A stretch of DNA of 64,000 bases, from the NCBI RefSeq assembly GCF_001439845.1, contig NZ_JYLO01000002.1, positions 457,970-521,969 of the forward strand, read 5' to 3'. The stretch's first letter is position 1; every line of letters starts with the position of its first letter. Positions 35,335 to 45,596 of the stretch are shown here, in pieces. The DNA comes from Pseudomonas lactis. GTDB taxonomy: Bacteria; Pseudomonadota; Gammaproteobacteria; Pseudomonadales; Pseudomonadaceae. Both the position numbers and the translations under genes were made by a program. The notes under the pieces were generated by a model. That model was not told where the DNA came from, did no database searches, and saw nothing but the letters and a program-made list of their open reading frames with translations.

Positions 35335-36291
35335 ATGCACATCTCTTCCGGCCGCTGGGTCTACGGTTTTTTCCTGACCCTGCTGACCGCGTTTCTGTGG
35401 GGCATTCTTCCGATCAAGCTCAAGCAAGTATTGCAGGTGATGGATCCGATCACTGTGACTTGGTTTCGCCTCATGGTAGCGGGCACGTGCCTGTTCGTTT
35501 ACCTGGCCGCCACCAAACGCCTGCCCAGCCGCAAAGTGCTTGGCCCCAAGGGTGGGTGGCTGGTGGGCATGGCGGTGTGTGGCCTGGTGGGCAACTACGT
35601 GTTGTACCTGGTGGGCCTGAAAATGCTCAGCCCGGGCACGGCGCAGTTGGTGGTGCAGATGGGGCCGATCTTTCTGATGGTAGCCAGTGTGTTTGTGTTC
35701 AAGGAGCGCTTCAGCCTGGGGCAGGGGGTGGGGCTGGTGGTGCTGATCGCAGGCTTTGGCCTGTTCTTCAACCAACGTCTGGTGGAGTTGCTGACGTCCA
35801 TGGGCACCTACACCGCCGGTGTGCTGACGATCCTGCTCGCCACCACCATTTGGGTGTTCTATGCACTGGGTCAGAAGCAGTTGCTGACGGTGTGGAATTC
35901 GCTGCAGGTGATGATGGTGATCTACCTGTCGTGTGCGCTGTTGCTCACGCCGTGGGCGCATCCGCTGGAGGCGTTGCAGTTGAGTCCGCTGCAAGGCTGG
36001 CTGTTGTTGGCGTGCTGCATGAATACCTTGGTGGCCTACGGGGCATTTGCCGAAGCCTTGGCGCATTGGGAGGCCTCGCGGGTCAGTGCGACGCTGGCGT
36101 TGACGCCCTTGGTGACTTTTGTGGCGGTGGCCGTGGCGGCGTGGTTATGGCCGGAGTATGTGCAGGCTGAGCAGATCAATGCCCTGGGGTATTTCGGCGC
36201 CTTTGTGGTAGTGCTGGGGTCGGCGACCGTGGCGCTGGCACCCTCGCTGCTCGCCGGGCTCAAGGCCCGGCGGCTGCGTACGGCGGTGTAG
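35335..36291 (+). CDS. EamA/DMT-family transporter
   Basis: A 318-residue, ten-helix inner-membrane transporter of the drug/metabolite superfamily (two EamA units, about residues 15–145 and 155–300; SGRWVYGFFLTLLTAFLWGI at the start, LVVQMGPIFLMVASVFVFKE near 110). Likely an exporter of a metabolite. The start is 35335, after GGGGC, rather than 35299. It converges on fumC with the stop at 36291 immediately against the fumC stop at 36292, so no terminator exists between them. Confidence 0.85.
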   Translation: MHISSGRWVYGFFLTLLTAFLWGILPIKLKQVLQVMDPITVTWFRLMVAGTCLFVYLAATKRLPSRKVLGPKGGWLVGMAVCGLVGNYVLYLVGLKMLSPGTAQLVVQMGPIFLMVASVFVFKERFSLGQGVGLVVLIAGFGLFFNQRLVELLTSMGTYTAGVLTILLATTIWVFYALGQKQLLTVWNSLQVMMVIYLSCALLLTPWAHPLEALQLSPLQGWLLLACCMNTLVAYGAFAEALAHWEASRVSATLALTPLVTFVAVAVAAWLWPEYVQAEQINALGYFGAFVVVLGSATVALAPSLLAGLKARRLRTAV

Positions 36292-37674
<1,383 letters not shown>

Positions 37675-37870
37675 CGGTCACCCTCCTTATCCAGTCGTGA
37701 TTGGTCAGTTTAGGCCCTGGCGGCCAGCGTGGGTTCCCTAAAAGCGCTTTTGTGTCACCGCGCCCCGTGAAACCGGGGCTTGCCATGGGGTGGGGTTGAG
37801 CCGCGAGGTTTTTTAGGCGCAGAATGGTCGCCCTTGGGGTCTTACCTCGCCTGCTAGAAAAGGAAACTCG

Positions 37871-38389
37871 ATGACTCGTCTTCGTGCCATCTGTACCGCG
37901 GTTGCTCTGGTTTGCGCCAGCGGCCAGGTTCTTGCCGATACCGCCAGCCACAACGCCAGTGCCGAAGCCTTCCTTACCCTGGCCCATGCTGACAAGCTGG
38001 GGACCCCGGTGTACATGCAAGTGCAGCAAATGTTCGCCCAGCGTTTCGAACAGACCAAGGCACCTGCCGCCAAGCAGTCCGTACTGGACAGCTACCAGGC
38101 CAAGGCCAACGCCGCTCTGGACCAGGCCATCGGCTGGCCGAAGCTCAAGCCAGACATGGTCAAGCTCTACACCACCAACTTCAGCGAATCCGAGCTCAAG
38201 GACCTGGTAGCGTTCTACCAGTCGCCACTTGGCAAGAAAGTCCTGGAAAAAATGCCGCAGCTGACCCAGCAGTCGGCCCAGATGACCCAGGCCAAGCTGG
38301 AAAGCGCCGTACCGGTGGTGAACAAGCTGTTGGAAGACATGACCAACGAGCTGGCGCCAAAAGCCGCCGCACCGGCCAAGAAGAAGTAA
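37871..38389 (+). CDS. DUF2059 exported protein
   Basis: A 172-residue protein with a Sec signal (MTRLRAICTAVALVCASGQV then LADTASH, cleavage near residue 23) and a DUF2059 domain at about 85–155 with the typical TTNFSESELKDLVAFYQSPLGKK block. The domain's function is unknown; the proteins are periplasmic. It precedes bolA by about 6–12 bases and is likely co-transcribed with it. The Lys-rich tail ends PAKKK. Confidence 0.87.
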   Translation: MTRLRAICTAVALVCASGQVLADTASHNASAEAFLTLAHADKLGTPVYMQVQQMFAQRFEQTKAPAAKQSVLDSYQAKANAALDQAIGWPKLKPDMVKLYTTNFSESELKDLVAFYQSPLGKKVLEKMPQLTQQSAQMTQAKLESAVPVVNKLLEDMTNELAPKAAAPAKKK

Positions 38390-38401
38390 GCAGGAATGAC
38401 C

Positions 38402-38689
38402 ATGCAACAGCGTATCGAAACTGCCCTTGCCGACCTGGCCCCGGAACATCTGAGCGTGCTGGATGAAAGCCACATGCACAGCCGTGGGTTGCAGACCCAC
38501 TTCAAGGCCGTGCTGGTCAGCCAGCAGTTCGAGGGGCTTAATCGCGTCAAGCGCCACCAGAAGGTCTACGCCACCCTGGGTAGCCTGATGAGCGAATTTC
38601 ATGCGCTTGCGCTGCATACCTATACGCCCGAAGAATGGGCGACAATCGACGCAGCCCCGGCCTCGCCGACCTGCGCCGGCGGACATTGA
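38402..38689 (+). CDS. bolA: BolA family protein
   Basis: A 95-residue BolA-like protein. Family features: helix–beta with the HSRGLQTHFKAVLVSQQFEG block near residue 30 and the RVKRHQKVYATLGSLM motif near 53; the conserved His of the family is present. BolA proteins bind monothiol glutaredoxins through Fe–S clusters and affect morphology and iron handling. The start is given as the second ATG at 38402 because AGGAA gives it a proper spacing. It is the last gene before the terminator at 38715. Confidence 0.87.
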   Translation: MQQRIETALADLAPEHLSVLDESHMHSRGLQTHFKAVLVSQQFEGLNRVKRHQKVYATLGSLMSEFHALALHTYTPEEWATIDAAPASPTCAGGH

Positions 38690-38714
38690 CGGGGTAACCC
38701 TGATAGAATCCGCA

Positions 38715-38743
38715 ACGCGCCGCTTAGCCGGCGCGTTTTTTTT
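38715..38743 (+). terminator. Rho-independent terminator after bolA
   Basis: Stem acgcgccg/cggcgcgt (38715–38722 with 38729–38736), loop cttagc, followed by T8. Confidence 0.92.
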
Positions 38744-38790
38744 GCATCCGGTTCACCCCTTACGAGGGTGGCCACCTGGAGAGAACACCC

Positions 38791-39732
38791 ATGACTCAAC
38801 CGATTGTCGTGGCGGCACTGTATAAGTTCGTCACCCTCGAAGATTACGTCGCCCTGCGCGAGCCCCTGTTGCAGGCGATGGTCGATAACGGCATCAAAGG
38901 CACCTTGCTGATCGCTGAAGAAGGCATCAACGGCACCGTTTCCGGCAGCCGCGAAGGCATTGACGGCCTGATGGCGTGGCTGAAAAAAGACCCGCGCATG
39001 GTCGATATCGACCACAAGGAATCCTACTGCGACGACCAGCCGTTCTATCGCACCAAGGTCAAACTCAAGAAAGAGATCGTGACCCTGGGCGTTGAAGGCG
39101 TCGACCCGAACAAAAAAGTCGGTACCTACGTCGACCCGCAGGATTGGAACGCGCTGATCAGCGACCCGGAAGTATTGTTGATCGACACCCGTAACGACTA
39201 CGAAGTGTCCATTGGCACCTTTGAAGGCGCAATCGACCCGAAAACCACCAGTTTTCGCGAATTTCCCGACTATATCAAAGCCAACTTTGACCCGGCCAAG
39301 CACAAGAAGGTCGCCATGTTCTGCACCGGCGGCATCCGCTGTGAGAAGGCCTCGAGCTACATGCTCAGCGAAGGCTTCGATGAGGTCTACCACCTCAAGG
39401 GCGGTATCCTGAAGTACCTCGAAGAAGTGCCCCAGGAAGAAACCAAATGGCAGGGCGACTGCTTTGTGTTCGACAATCGCGTGACCGTGCGCCACGACTT
39501 GAGCGAAGGCGACTACGATCAATGTCATGCCTGCCGCACACCGGTGAGCGTAGAAGACCGCGCTTCCGAGCATTATGTGGCCGGCATCAGTTGCCCCCAT
39601 TGCTGGGATAAGCTGCCGGAGAAGACCCGTCGCAGTGCGATCGACCGCCAGAAGCAGATCGAACTGGCCAAGGCCCGCAATATGCCGCACCCGATTGGTT
39701 ACAACTACAAGCAAACCCCTTCCGAGGTCTGA
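38791..39732 (+). CDS. trhO: tRNA uridine(34) hydroxylase (rhodanese family)
   Basis: A 313-residue YceA/TrhO protein. N-terminal domain (residues 1–115) followed by a rhodanese domain (about 125–220) with the active Cys in [16 protein letters not shown] near residue 177. A C-terminal zinc-like segment holds [19 protein letters not shown] and [13 protein letters not shown] (near 246 and 268). It hydroxylates U34 of tRNAs as part of the oxygen-dependent 5-hydroxyuridine pathway. Single start at 38791 with GGAGA upstream. A DsbA-like gene starts 3 bases after its stop. Confidence 0.93.
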   Translation: MTQPIVVAALYKFVTLEDYVALREPLLQAMVDNGIKGTLLIAEEGINGTVSGSREGIDGLMAWLKKDPRMVDIDHKESYCDDQPFYRTKVKLKKEIVTLGVEGVDPNKKVGTYVDPQDWNALISDPEVLLIDTRNDYEVSIGTFEGAIDPKTTSFREFPDYIKANFDPAKHKKVAMFCTGGIRCEKASSYMLSEGFDEVYHLKGGILKYLEEVPQEETKWQGDCFVFDNRVTVRHDLSEGDYDQCHACRTPVSVEDRASEHYVAGISCPHCWDKLPEKTRRSAIDRQKQIELAKARNMPHPIGYNYKQTPSEV

Positions 39733-39735
39733 GCC

Positions 39736-40371
39736 ATGTCTGCGCGCCTGCTCTATGTAATGGACCCGATGTGTTCCTGGTGCTGGGGCTTTGCCCCGGT
39801 GGCACAAGCGCTGGTAGAGCAGGCCCAGGCGGCCGGCGTGGACGTGCACCTGGTGGTGGGCGGCTTGCGCACCGGCAGCGGCGCGGCGCTGGAGCCGACT
39901 ACCCGGCGCTACATCCTTGAACACTGGCAAGCCGTCACCGACGCCACCGGCCAGCCGTTCAAGCGTGAGGGCGCGTTGCCCGACGGGTTTGTCTACGACA
40001 CTGAGCCTGCGTGCCGCGCTATCGTCACCGCACGCAGCTTGGCGCCGGATTGCGCCTGGACGCTGCTGGGGCTGATCCAGCGCGCGTTCTATGTCGAAGG
40101 GCGGGACGTGACCCTCGCCCCTGTGCTGGTGGAACTGGCCGAGCAGGCCGGTATTCCACGCATCGAGTTTGCCGGCGAGTTCGACCGTGCCGATCAGCAC
40201 GCGGCCACGGCGGCCGATTTTACTTGGGTGCAGGACCTGGGCATTGCCGGGTTCCCGACCCTGCTGGCCGAGCGCAATGGCCAGTTGGCCTTGCTGACCA
40301 ATGGTTACCAGCCGCTGTCCGAGCTGTCGCCGTTACTGGGTCGATGGCTGGAGCGAGCTGCCTGTGTATGA
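39736..40371 (+). CDS. DsbA-family (FrnE-like) thioredoxin-fold protein
   Basis: A 211-residue cytosolic oxidoreductase-like protein with the active motif CSWC in MDPMCSWCWGFAPVAQAL at residue 13 and a helical insertion of the DsbA type. The cis-proline motif is GIAGFPTLLAERNGQ near 175. No signal peptide, so it is not a periplasmic DsbA; it may isomerise disulfides or act on glutathione conjugates. It overlaps the next (ABC) gene by 8 bases when that gene starts at 40364. Confidence 0.82.
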   Translation: MSARLLYVMDPMCSWCWGFAPVAQALVEQAQAAGVDVHLVVGGLRTGSGAALEPTTRRYILEHWQAVTDATGQPFKREGALPDGFVYDTEPACRAIVTARSLAPDCAWTLLGLIQRAFYVEGRDVTLAPVLVELAEQAGIPRIEFAGEFDRADQHAATAADFTWVQDLGIAGFPTLLAERNGQLALLTNGYQPLSELSPLLGRWLERAACV

Positions 40372-42166
40372 ACAGCCTCCACGCACCGACCGCCTGACCT
40401 GGGCAGAAATTCGCCGCCTGGCCCTGCGCCACAAGAAATCCCTGTGGGTCGCCAACGGCGTCGCCGTGCTCGCCACCCTGTGCAGCGTGCCTATCCCGCT
40501 GTTGTTGCCGTTGCTGGTGGACGAAGTGCTGCTGGGCCATGGCGATGCCGCCCTCAAGGTAATGAACCACGCGCTGCCCCTGGGTTGGCAAAAAGCCGCT
40601 GGCTATATCGGCCTGATGCTCTTGGTTACCCTGGCCCTGCGTTGCGGCGCGTTGGTGTTCAACGTGGTGCAGGCGCGGCTGTTTGCGCGCTTGGCCAAGG
40701 ACATCGTGTACCGCATCCGCGTGCGCCTGATCGAGCGTCTCAAGCGTATCTCCCTGGGTGAGTACGAAAGCCTGGGCAGTGGTACGGTCACCACCCACCT
40801 GGTGACCGACCTGGACACCCTGGACAAATTCGTCGGCGAAACCCTCAGCCGTTTCCTGGTAGCGATGCTGACCCTGGTCGGCACCTCGGTGATCCTGGTG
40901 TGGATGCATTGGCAACTGGCGTTGTTGATCCTGTTGTTCAACCCGCTGGTGATCTACGCCACGGTGCAGTTGGGCAAGCGCGTCAAGCACCTCAAGAAGC
41001 TGGAAAACGACAGTACTTCGCGCTTTACCCAGGCGCTGACCGAAACCCTGGATGCCATCCAGGAAGTGCGCGCCGGCAACCGCCAAGGCTTTTTCCTCGG
41101 GCGCCTGGGCCAGCGTGCCCAGGAAGTGCGTGACTACGCCATCCATTCCCAGTGGAAAACCGACGCGTCGAGCCGCGCCAGTGGCTTGCTGTTCCAGTTT
41201 GGTATCGACATCTTCCGCGCTGCAGCCATGCTCACCGTGCTGTTTTCCGACCTGTCCATCGGCCAGATGCTCGCGGTATTCAGTTACCTGTGGTTCATGA
41301 TCGGCCCGGTGGAACAACTGTTGAACCTGCAATACGCCTATTACGCGGCGGGGGGCGCGCTGTCGCGGATCAACGAGCTGTTGGCGCGTGCCGATGAACC
41401 GCAATACCCAGGCGGCGCAGACCCGTTCAGCGGGCGCGAGACCGTCGGCATCGAAGTGCGTGGCCTCGACTTTGGCTACGGCGAAGACCTGGTGCTCAAC
41501 CAGTTGAACCTGGCCATCGCACCGGGTGAGAAGGTGGCGATTGTCGGTGCCAGCGGCGGCGGTAAAAGCACCCTGGTGCAACTGTTGCTGGGGCTCTATA
41601 CGCCCCAGGCCGGCAGTATTCGTTTTGGCGCTGCCACCCAGCAGGAGATCGGCCTGGAAACCATCCGCGAGAACGTCGCGGTGGTGCTGCAACACCCGGC
41701 GCTGTTCAACGACACCGTGCGCGCCAACCTGACCATGGGCCGTACCCGCACCGATCAAGCCTGCTGGCAGGCGCTGGAAATCGCCCAACTGGATGCTACC
41801 GTCAAAGCACTGCCTTTTGGCCTGGACAGCGTGGTCGGGCGTTCGGGCGTGCGCTTTTCCGGTGGCCAGCGGCAACGCCTGGCCATTGCCCGCATGGTGC
41901 TCGCCGAGCCTAAAGTGGTGATTCTGGACGAGGCCACGTCTGCATTGGATGCAGCGACCGAGTACAACCTGCACCAGGCACTGGCGCGGTTTCTCAGCGG
42001 GCGTACTACACTGATCATCGCCCACCGGCTGTCTGCGGTGAAGCAGGCTGACCGAGTGTTGGTGTTCGATGGCGGGCACATTGCCGAAGATGGCGACCAC
42101 CAGCAGTTAATTGCCGATGGCGGGCTGTACGCCAAACTGTACGGACACTTGCAACAAGTGCGTTGA
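40364..42166 (+). CDS. ABC exporter (fused permease/ATPase)
   Basis: A half-transporter with a six-helix membrane domain (about residues 30–310) and an ATPase domain. ATPase motifs: Walker A GASGGGKSTLVQLL near residue 393, signature FSGGQRQRLAIAR near 505, Walker B VVILDEATSALD near 527, and the H-loop TLIIAHRLS near 557. GTG at 40364 gives 600 residues and a short overlap with the preceding stop; ATG at 40301 would add 21 residues encoded on top of the DsbA gene and is less likely. Probably a homodimeric exporter of lipids or toxins; substrate unknown. Confidence 0.82.
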   Translation: MYEQPPRTDRLTWAEIRRLALRHKKSLWVANGVAVLATLCSVPIPLLLPLLVDEVLLGHGDAALKVMNHALPLGWQKAAGYIGLMLLVTLALRCGALVFNVVQARLFARLAKDIVYRIRVRLIERLKRISLGEYESLGSGTVTTHLVTDLDTLDKFVGETLSRFLVAMLTLVGTSVILVWMHWQLALLILLFNPLVIYATVQLGKRVKHLKKLENDSTSRFTQALTETLDAIQEVRAGNRQGFFLGRLGQRAQEVRDYAIHSQWKTDASSRASGLLFQFGIDIFRAAAMLTVLFSDLSIGQMLAVFSYLWFMIGPVEQLLNLQYAYYAAGGALSRINELLARADEPQYPGGADPFSGRETVGIEVRGLDFGYGEDLVLNQLNLAIAPGEKVAIVGASGGGKSTLVQLLLGLYTPQAGSIRFGAATQQEIGLETIRENVAVVLQHPALFNDTVRANLTMGRTRTDQACWQALEIAQLDATVKALPFGLDSVVGRSGVRFSGGQRQRLAIARMVLAEPKVVILDEATSALDAATEYNLHQALARFLSGRTTLIIAHRLSAVKQADRVLVFDGGHIAEDGDHQQLIADGGLYAKLYGHLQQVR

Positions 42167-42237
42167 TTTAGCTTAGGCTGTGCTATCGGGAGCGGATTTT
42201 CGCGTGCGTATCAAGCTGTGCATGTGTAAGGGACTTC

Positions 42238-44700
42238 ATGAAGCAAAAGCGGACTCTCGGAACGCCACGCCTGCTGGGTATTGTCTGGCCCTTTATCGCC
42301 GTCGTGTTGTTCCAGGCATTGTTAGGCTGCGTCAGTCTCTACGTGCTTTCGGCAGTGCGGGGCTATGTGGCGGGCGAAAGCCTGTGGTCCAAGGGCCAGA
42401 AAGACGCCATTTACTACCTGACCCTCTACGCCGATAACCGCAACGACGCCACCTACCTCAAATACCAGCAGGCCATTGCCGTGCCCCAGGGCGGGCATGA
42501 ATTGCGCATTGCCCTGGACCGTCCCAATCCCGACATGGAGGCCGCGCGCCTGGGGATTCTCAAGGGCGGCAACCATCCGGATGACGTTTCCAGCCTGATC
42601 TGGCTGTACCTCAACTTCCGCCATTTCAGTTACCTGGAAAAAGCCATTGAGCTGTGGACAGTGGGCTACGGCTACCTGGTGCAGTTGGATGAGCTGGCCC
42701 AGGAGATGCACGGCGCCATTACCTCCGGCTACGTCAGCGATGATGATGTCCATAGTTGGAAGGCGCGCATCACGGCCATCAATGAAGGGGTGACACCCGC
42801 TGCCAAGGCGTTCAGCGATGCCCTGGGCGAAGGTTCGCGGATGATCCTGCGGCTGTTGTTGATCACCAACCTGGCGACCGCCCTGGGCCTGATCGTGTTG
42901 GCGTTGCTGCGCACCCACAAGCTGCTGGCCCAGCGTCATGCCTTTGCCGATGCGCTGCAAGCAGAGAAGGAGCGGGCGCAGATCACGTTGGAGTCGATTG
43001 GCGACGGCGTGATTACCACCGACGTCGACGGGGCCATTGCTTACATGAACCCTGCAGCCGAAGCTTTGACCCACTGGCGCTCGGAGCAGGCCCAGGGCCT
43101 GCCGCTGGCGGCGCTGTTCAAGCTGTTGGATGAAAACGCCGAGCCCGACGGCTTCACCCTGATTGAACACATCGTCAAGGGCCAGTTCAGCGGCGGCAGC
43201 GAGCATTCCAAGCTGATCCAGCGCCTGGACGGCAGCACGGTCTCGGTCACCCTGGTGGGCGCGCCGATCCGCAGCGCTGGCAAGATCAGCGGTGCGGTGC
43301 TGGTGTTGCACGACATGACCCAGGAACGTCAGTACATCGCCAACCTTTCCTGGCAGGCCACCCACGACGCCTTGACCGGCCTGGCCAACCGTCGTGAGTT
43401 CGAGTTCCGGCTTGAACAGGTGCTGCAACAGGTCGCGCGCCAGCAAAGCGGGCGACATGCCTTGATGTTCCTCGACCTCGACCAGTTCAAGCTGGTCAAT
43501 GACACCTGTGGCCATGCGGCGGGGGATGAGCTGCTGCGCCACATCTGCGCGTTGCTGCAGTCGGACCTGCGCGAGGGCGACACCTTGGCTCGGTTGGGCG
43601 GCGACGAGTTTGGCATCCTGCTGGAGAACTGCCCGGCGCCGGTGGCGGAAAAAATCGCCGAGAGCCTGCGCCATACCGTGCAGAGCTTGCACTTCGTGTG
43701 GAAGGGGCGGCCCTTCATGACCACTGTCAGCATCGGCCTGGTGCATATCTCGCAAACCCCGACCACCCTGGAAACCTCCCTGCGCGCCGCCGACATGGCG
43801 TGCTACATGGCCAAGGAAAAAGGGCGCAACCGCGTGCAGGTCTACCACGTCGATGACTCGGAATTGTCTCTGCGGTTCGGCGAGATGGCCTGGGTACAGC
43901 GGCTGCATATTGCCCTTGAGGAAGACCGTTTTTGCCTCTACGCCCAGGAAATTGCGCCGTTGGGCCCTACCGACGCCGGCAATGGGCACATTGAAATTCT
44001 CTTGCGCCTGCATGACGAAGCGGGGCGGATCATTTTGCCCAACAGTTTTATTCCGGCGGCCGAACGTTACGGCTTGATGACGTCCTTGGACCGTTGGGTA
44101 GTGGAAAACGTATTCAAGATTATCGCCCGTTGCATGCATGAGCGTCCGGGCCGACCCATGGCCATGTGTGCGATTAATCTGTCAGGAATAACCATTGGCG
44201 ACGATGACTTTTTAGGATTTTTACGTCAGAAATTCGATACTTACAACATTCCACCGGAAATGATTTGTTTTGAAATAACTGAAACCAGCGCTATAGCCAA
44301 TTTGGGCAGCGCGATTCGATTTATTAATGAACTCAAAGCGTTAGGCTGCCATTTTTCCCTCGATGACTTTTGCGCCGGAATGTCCTCATTCGCATATTTG
44401 AAACATTTACCTGTAGACTTCCTGAAGATCGATGGAAGTTTCGTAAAGGATATGCTGGACGACCCGATTAACCGCGCCATGGTCGAAGTGATCAACCACA
44501 TCGGCCACGTCATGGGTAAGCGCACAATTGCCGAGTTTGTTGAAACACCGCAGATCGAACAGGCTTTACTTGAGATAGGTGTGGATTACGCTCAGGGCTA
44601 CCTGATTGAACGCCCGCAATTGTTTACCTTTGATAGCTTGCAGTGCCGACCTGAGCGGCCGCAGCCACTGTTATTCAAGGCGCCCGGCACTTTCCGCTGA
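42238..44700 (+). CDS. rbdA: c-di-GMP regulator RbdA-type (PAS–GGDEF–EAL)
   Basis: An 820-residue inner-membrane protein. TM1 at about 12–38, a periplasmic sensor to about 205, TM2 about 206–226, a PAS domain about 245–360 (ITLESIGDGVITTDVDGAIA), a GGDEF domain with LGGDEFGIL at 454, and an EAL domain starting near 560. The EAL signature is EILLR at 586, with N, DDF and KID blocks (IDDFCAGMSSF-like DDF, and LKIDGSFVKD) that look intact. In P. aeruginosa the protein in this place, RbdA, is a bifunctional enzyme that promotes biofilm dispersal under low oxygen. Orthology is inferred from domain order and neighbours. Confidence 0.83.
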   Translation: MKQKRTLGTPRLLGIVWPFIAVVLFQALLGCVSLYVLSAVRGYVAGESLWSKGQKDAIYYLTLYADNRNDATYLKYQQAIAVPQGGHELRIALDRPNPDMEAARLGILKGGNHPDDVSSLIWLYLNFRHFSYLEKAIELWTVGYGYLVQLDELAQEMHGAITSGYVSDDDVHSWKARITAINEGVTPAAKAFSDALGEGSRMILRLLLITNLATALGLIVLALLRTHKLLAQRHAFADALQAEKERAQITLESIGDGVITTDVDGAIAYMNPAAEALTHWRSEQAQGLPLAALFKLLDENAEPDGFTLIEHIVKGQFSGGSEHSKLIQRLDGSTVSVTLVGAPIRSAGKISGAVLVLHDMTQERQYIANLSWQATHDALTGLANRREFEFRLEQVLQQVARQQSGRHALMFLDLDQFKLVNDTCGHAAGDELLRHICALLQSDLREGDTLARLGGDEFGILLENCPAPVAEKIAESLRHTVQSLHFVWKGRPFMTTVSIGLVHISQTPTTLETSLRAADMACYMAKEKGRNRVQVYHVDDSELSLRFGEMAWVQRLHIALEEDRFCLYAQEIAPLGPTDAGNGHIEILLRLHDEAGRIILPNSFIPAAERYGLMTSLDRWVVENVFKIIARCMHERPGRPMAMCAINLSGITIGDDDFLGFLRQKFDTYNIPPEMICFEITETSAIANLGSAIRFINELKALGCHFSLDDFCAGMSSFAYLKHLPVDFLKIDGSFVKDMLDDPINRAMVEVINHIGHVMGKRTIAEFVETPQIEQALLEIGVDYAQGYLIERPQLFTFDSLQCRPERPQPLLFKAPGTFR

Positions 44701-44745
44701 AACATTTGCTGGTCTGTACAATCACACTTGAAAAGGAGCCCCACA

Positions 44746-45552
44746 GTGATCGACACATTCAACAGAACCGGCCCGCTTATGGAAGCCTCGAGTTACCCCG
44801 CCTGGGCGCAGCAATTGATCCGGGACTGTAGCGAGAGCAAGCGTCGGGTTGTCGAGCACGAACTGTATCAGCGCATGCGTGACAACGCCCTCAGCGCCAA
44901 GACCATGCGCCACTACCTCATTGGTGGTTGGCCGGTGGTGGAACAGTTTGCCTTGTACATGGCGCAGAACCTGACCAAGACCAAGTTTGCCCGTCATCCT
45001 GGGGAGGATATGGCGCGCCGTTGGCTGATGCGCAACATTCGTGTGGAGCTCAACCATGCCGACTACTGGGTCAATTGGGCACGGGCTCACGGCGTCAGCC
45101 TTGAAGAGCTGCAAGCGCAGGAGGTACCGCCCGAGTTGCACGCCCTGAGCCATTGGTGCTGGCACACCAGCTCGGCCGATGCATTGATCGTCGCGATTGC
45201 CGCCACCAACTACGCGATCGAGGGGGCGACGGGAGAGTGGTCCGCCGTGGTCTGCTCTACCGGTGTTTATGCTGCCGCCTTCCCGGAGGAAGATCGCAAG
45301 CGGGCGATGAAGTGGCTGAAGATGCACGCCCAGTACGACGACGCCCACCCTTGGGAAGCCCTGGAAATCATCTGCACCCTGGCCGGGACCAACCCGAGCA
45401 AGGCGCTGCAGGAAGAGTTACGCCAGGCGGTGTGCAAGAGCTACGACTACATGCACTTGTTCCTGGAAAGCTGCATGCGTCTAGAGAATGCGGAGAAAGA
45501 CAAGGCGCCAGCCGTTCGCGAGCGCCCTGTGCGCATCGCCAGCGAGGCGTAG
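44746..45552 (+). CDS. undA: 1-Undecene synthase UndA (diiron fatty-acid decarboxylase)
   Basis: A 268-residue heme-oxygenase-fold protein. It starts at GTG 44746, with AAGGAG 7–13 bases upstream, giving MIDTFNRTGPLMEASSYPAW. The iron ligands of UndA can be matched by position: Glu101 and His104 (VELNHADYW), Glu159 (YAIEGATGEW), His194 and Asp198 (MHAQYDDAHPWEAL), with His201 as a further ligand. UndA oxidatively decarboxylates lauric acid to the volatile 1-undecene. Its place after rbdA is that found in Pseudomonas genomes. The family assignment comes from sequence recall, not a search; a plain TenA/PqqC assignment is the alternative. Confidence 0.87.
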   Translation: MIDTFNRTGPLMEASSYPAWAQQLIRDCSESKRRVVEHELYQRMRDNALSAKTMRHYLIGGWPVVEQFALYMAQNLTKTKFARHPGEDMARRWLMRNIRVELNHADYWVNWARAHGVSLEELQAQEVPPELHALSHWCWHTSSADALIVAIAATNYAIEGATGEWSAVVCSTGVYAAAFPEEDRKRAMKWLKMHAQYDDAHPWEALEIICTLAGTNPSKALQEELRQAVCKSYDYMHLFLESCMRLENAEKDKAPAVRERPVRIASEA

Positions 45553-45559
45553 CGGTAAC

Positions 45560-45590
45560 TGTGGAGAGGGAGCAAGCTCCCTCGCCACAA
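45560..45590. repeat. REP-like hairpin / terminator between convergent genes
   Basis: Near-perfect inverted repeat TGTGGAGAGGGAGCAAGCTC (ending CCTCGCCACA) between undA and the GGDEF gene. It can serve as a terminator for both. Confidence 0.75.
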
Positions 45591-45596
45591 CTGACT

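Noticed and set aside
40301..40363. ATG start for the ABC exporter inside the DsbA-like gene
   Set aside because: Adds 21 residues unlike ABC exporters; GTG at 40364 fits a short overlap with the stop codon. The choice remains uncertain.
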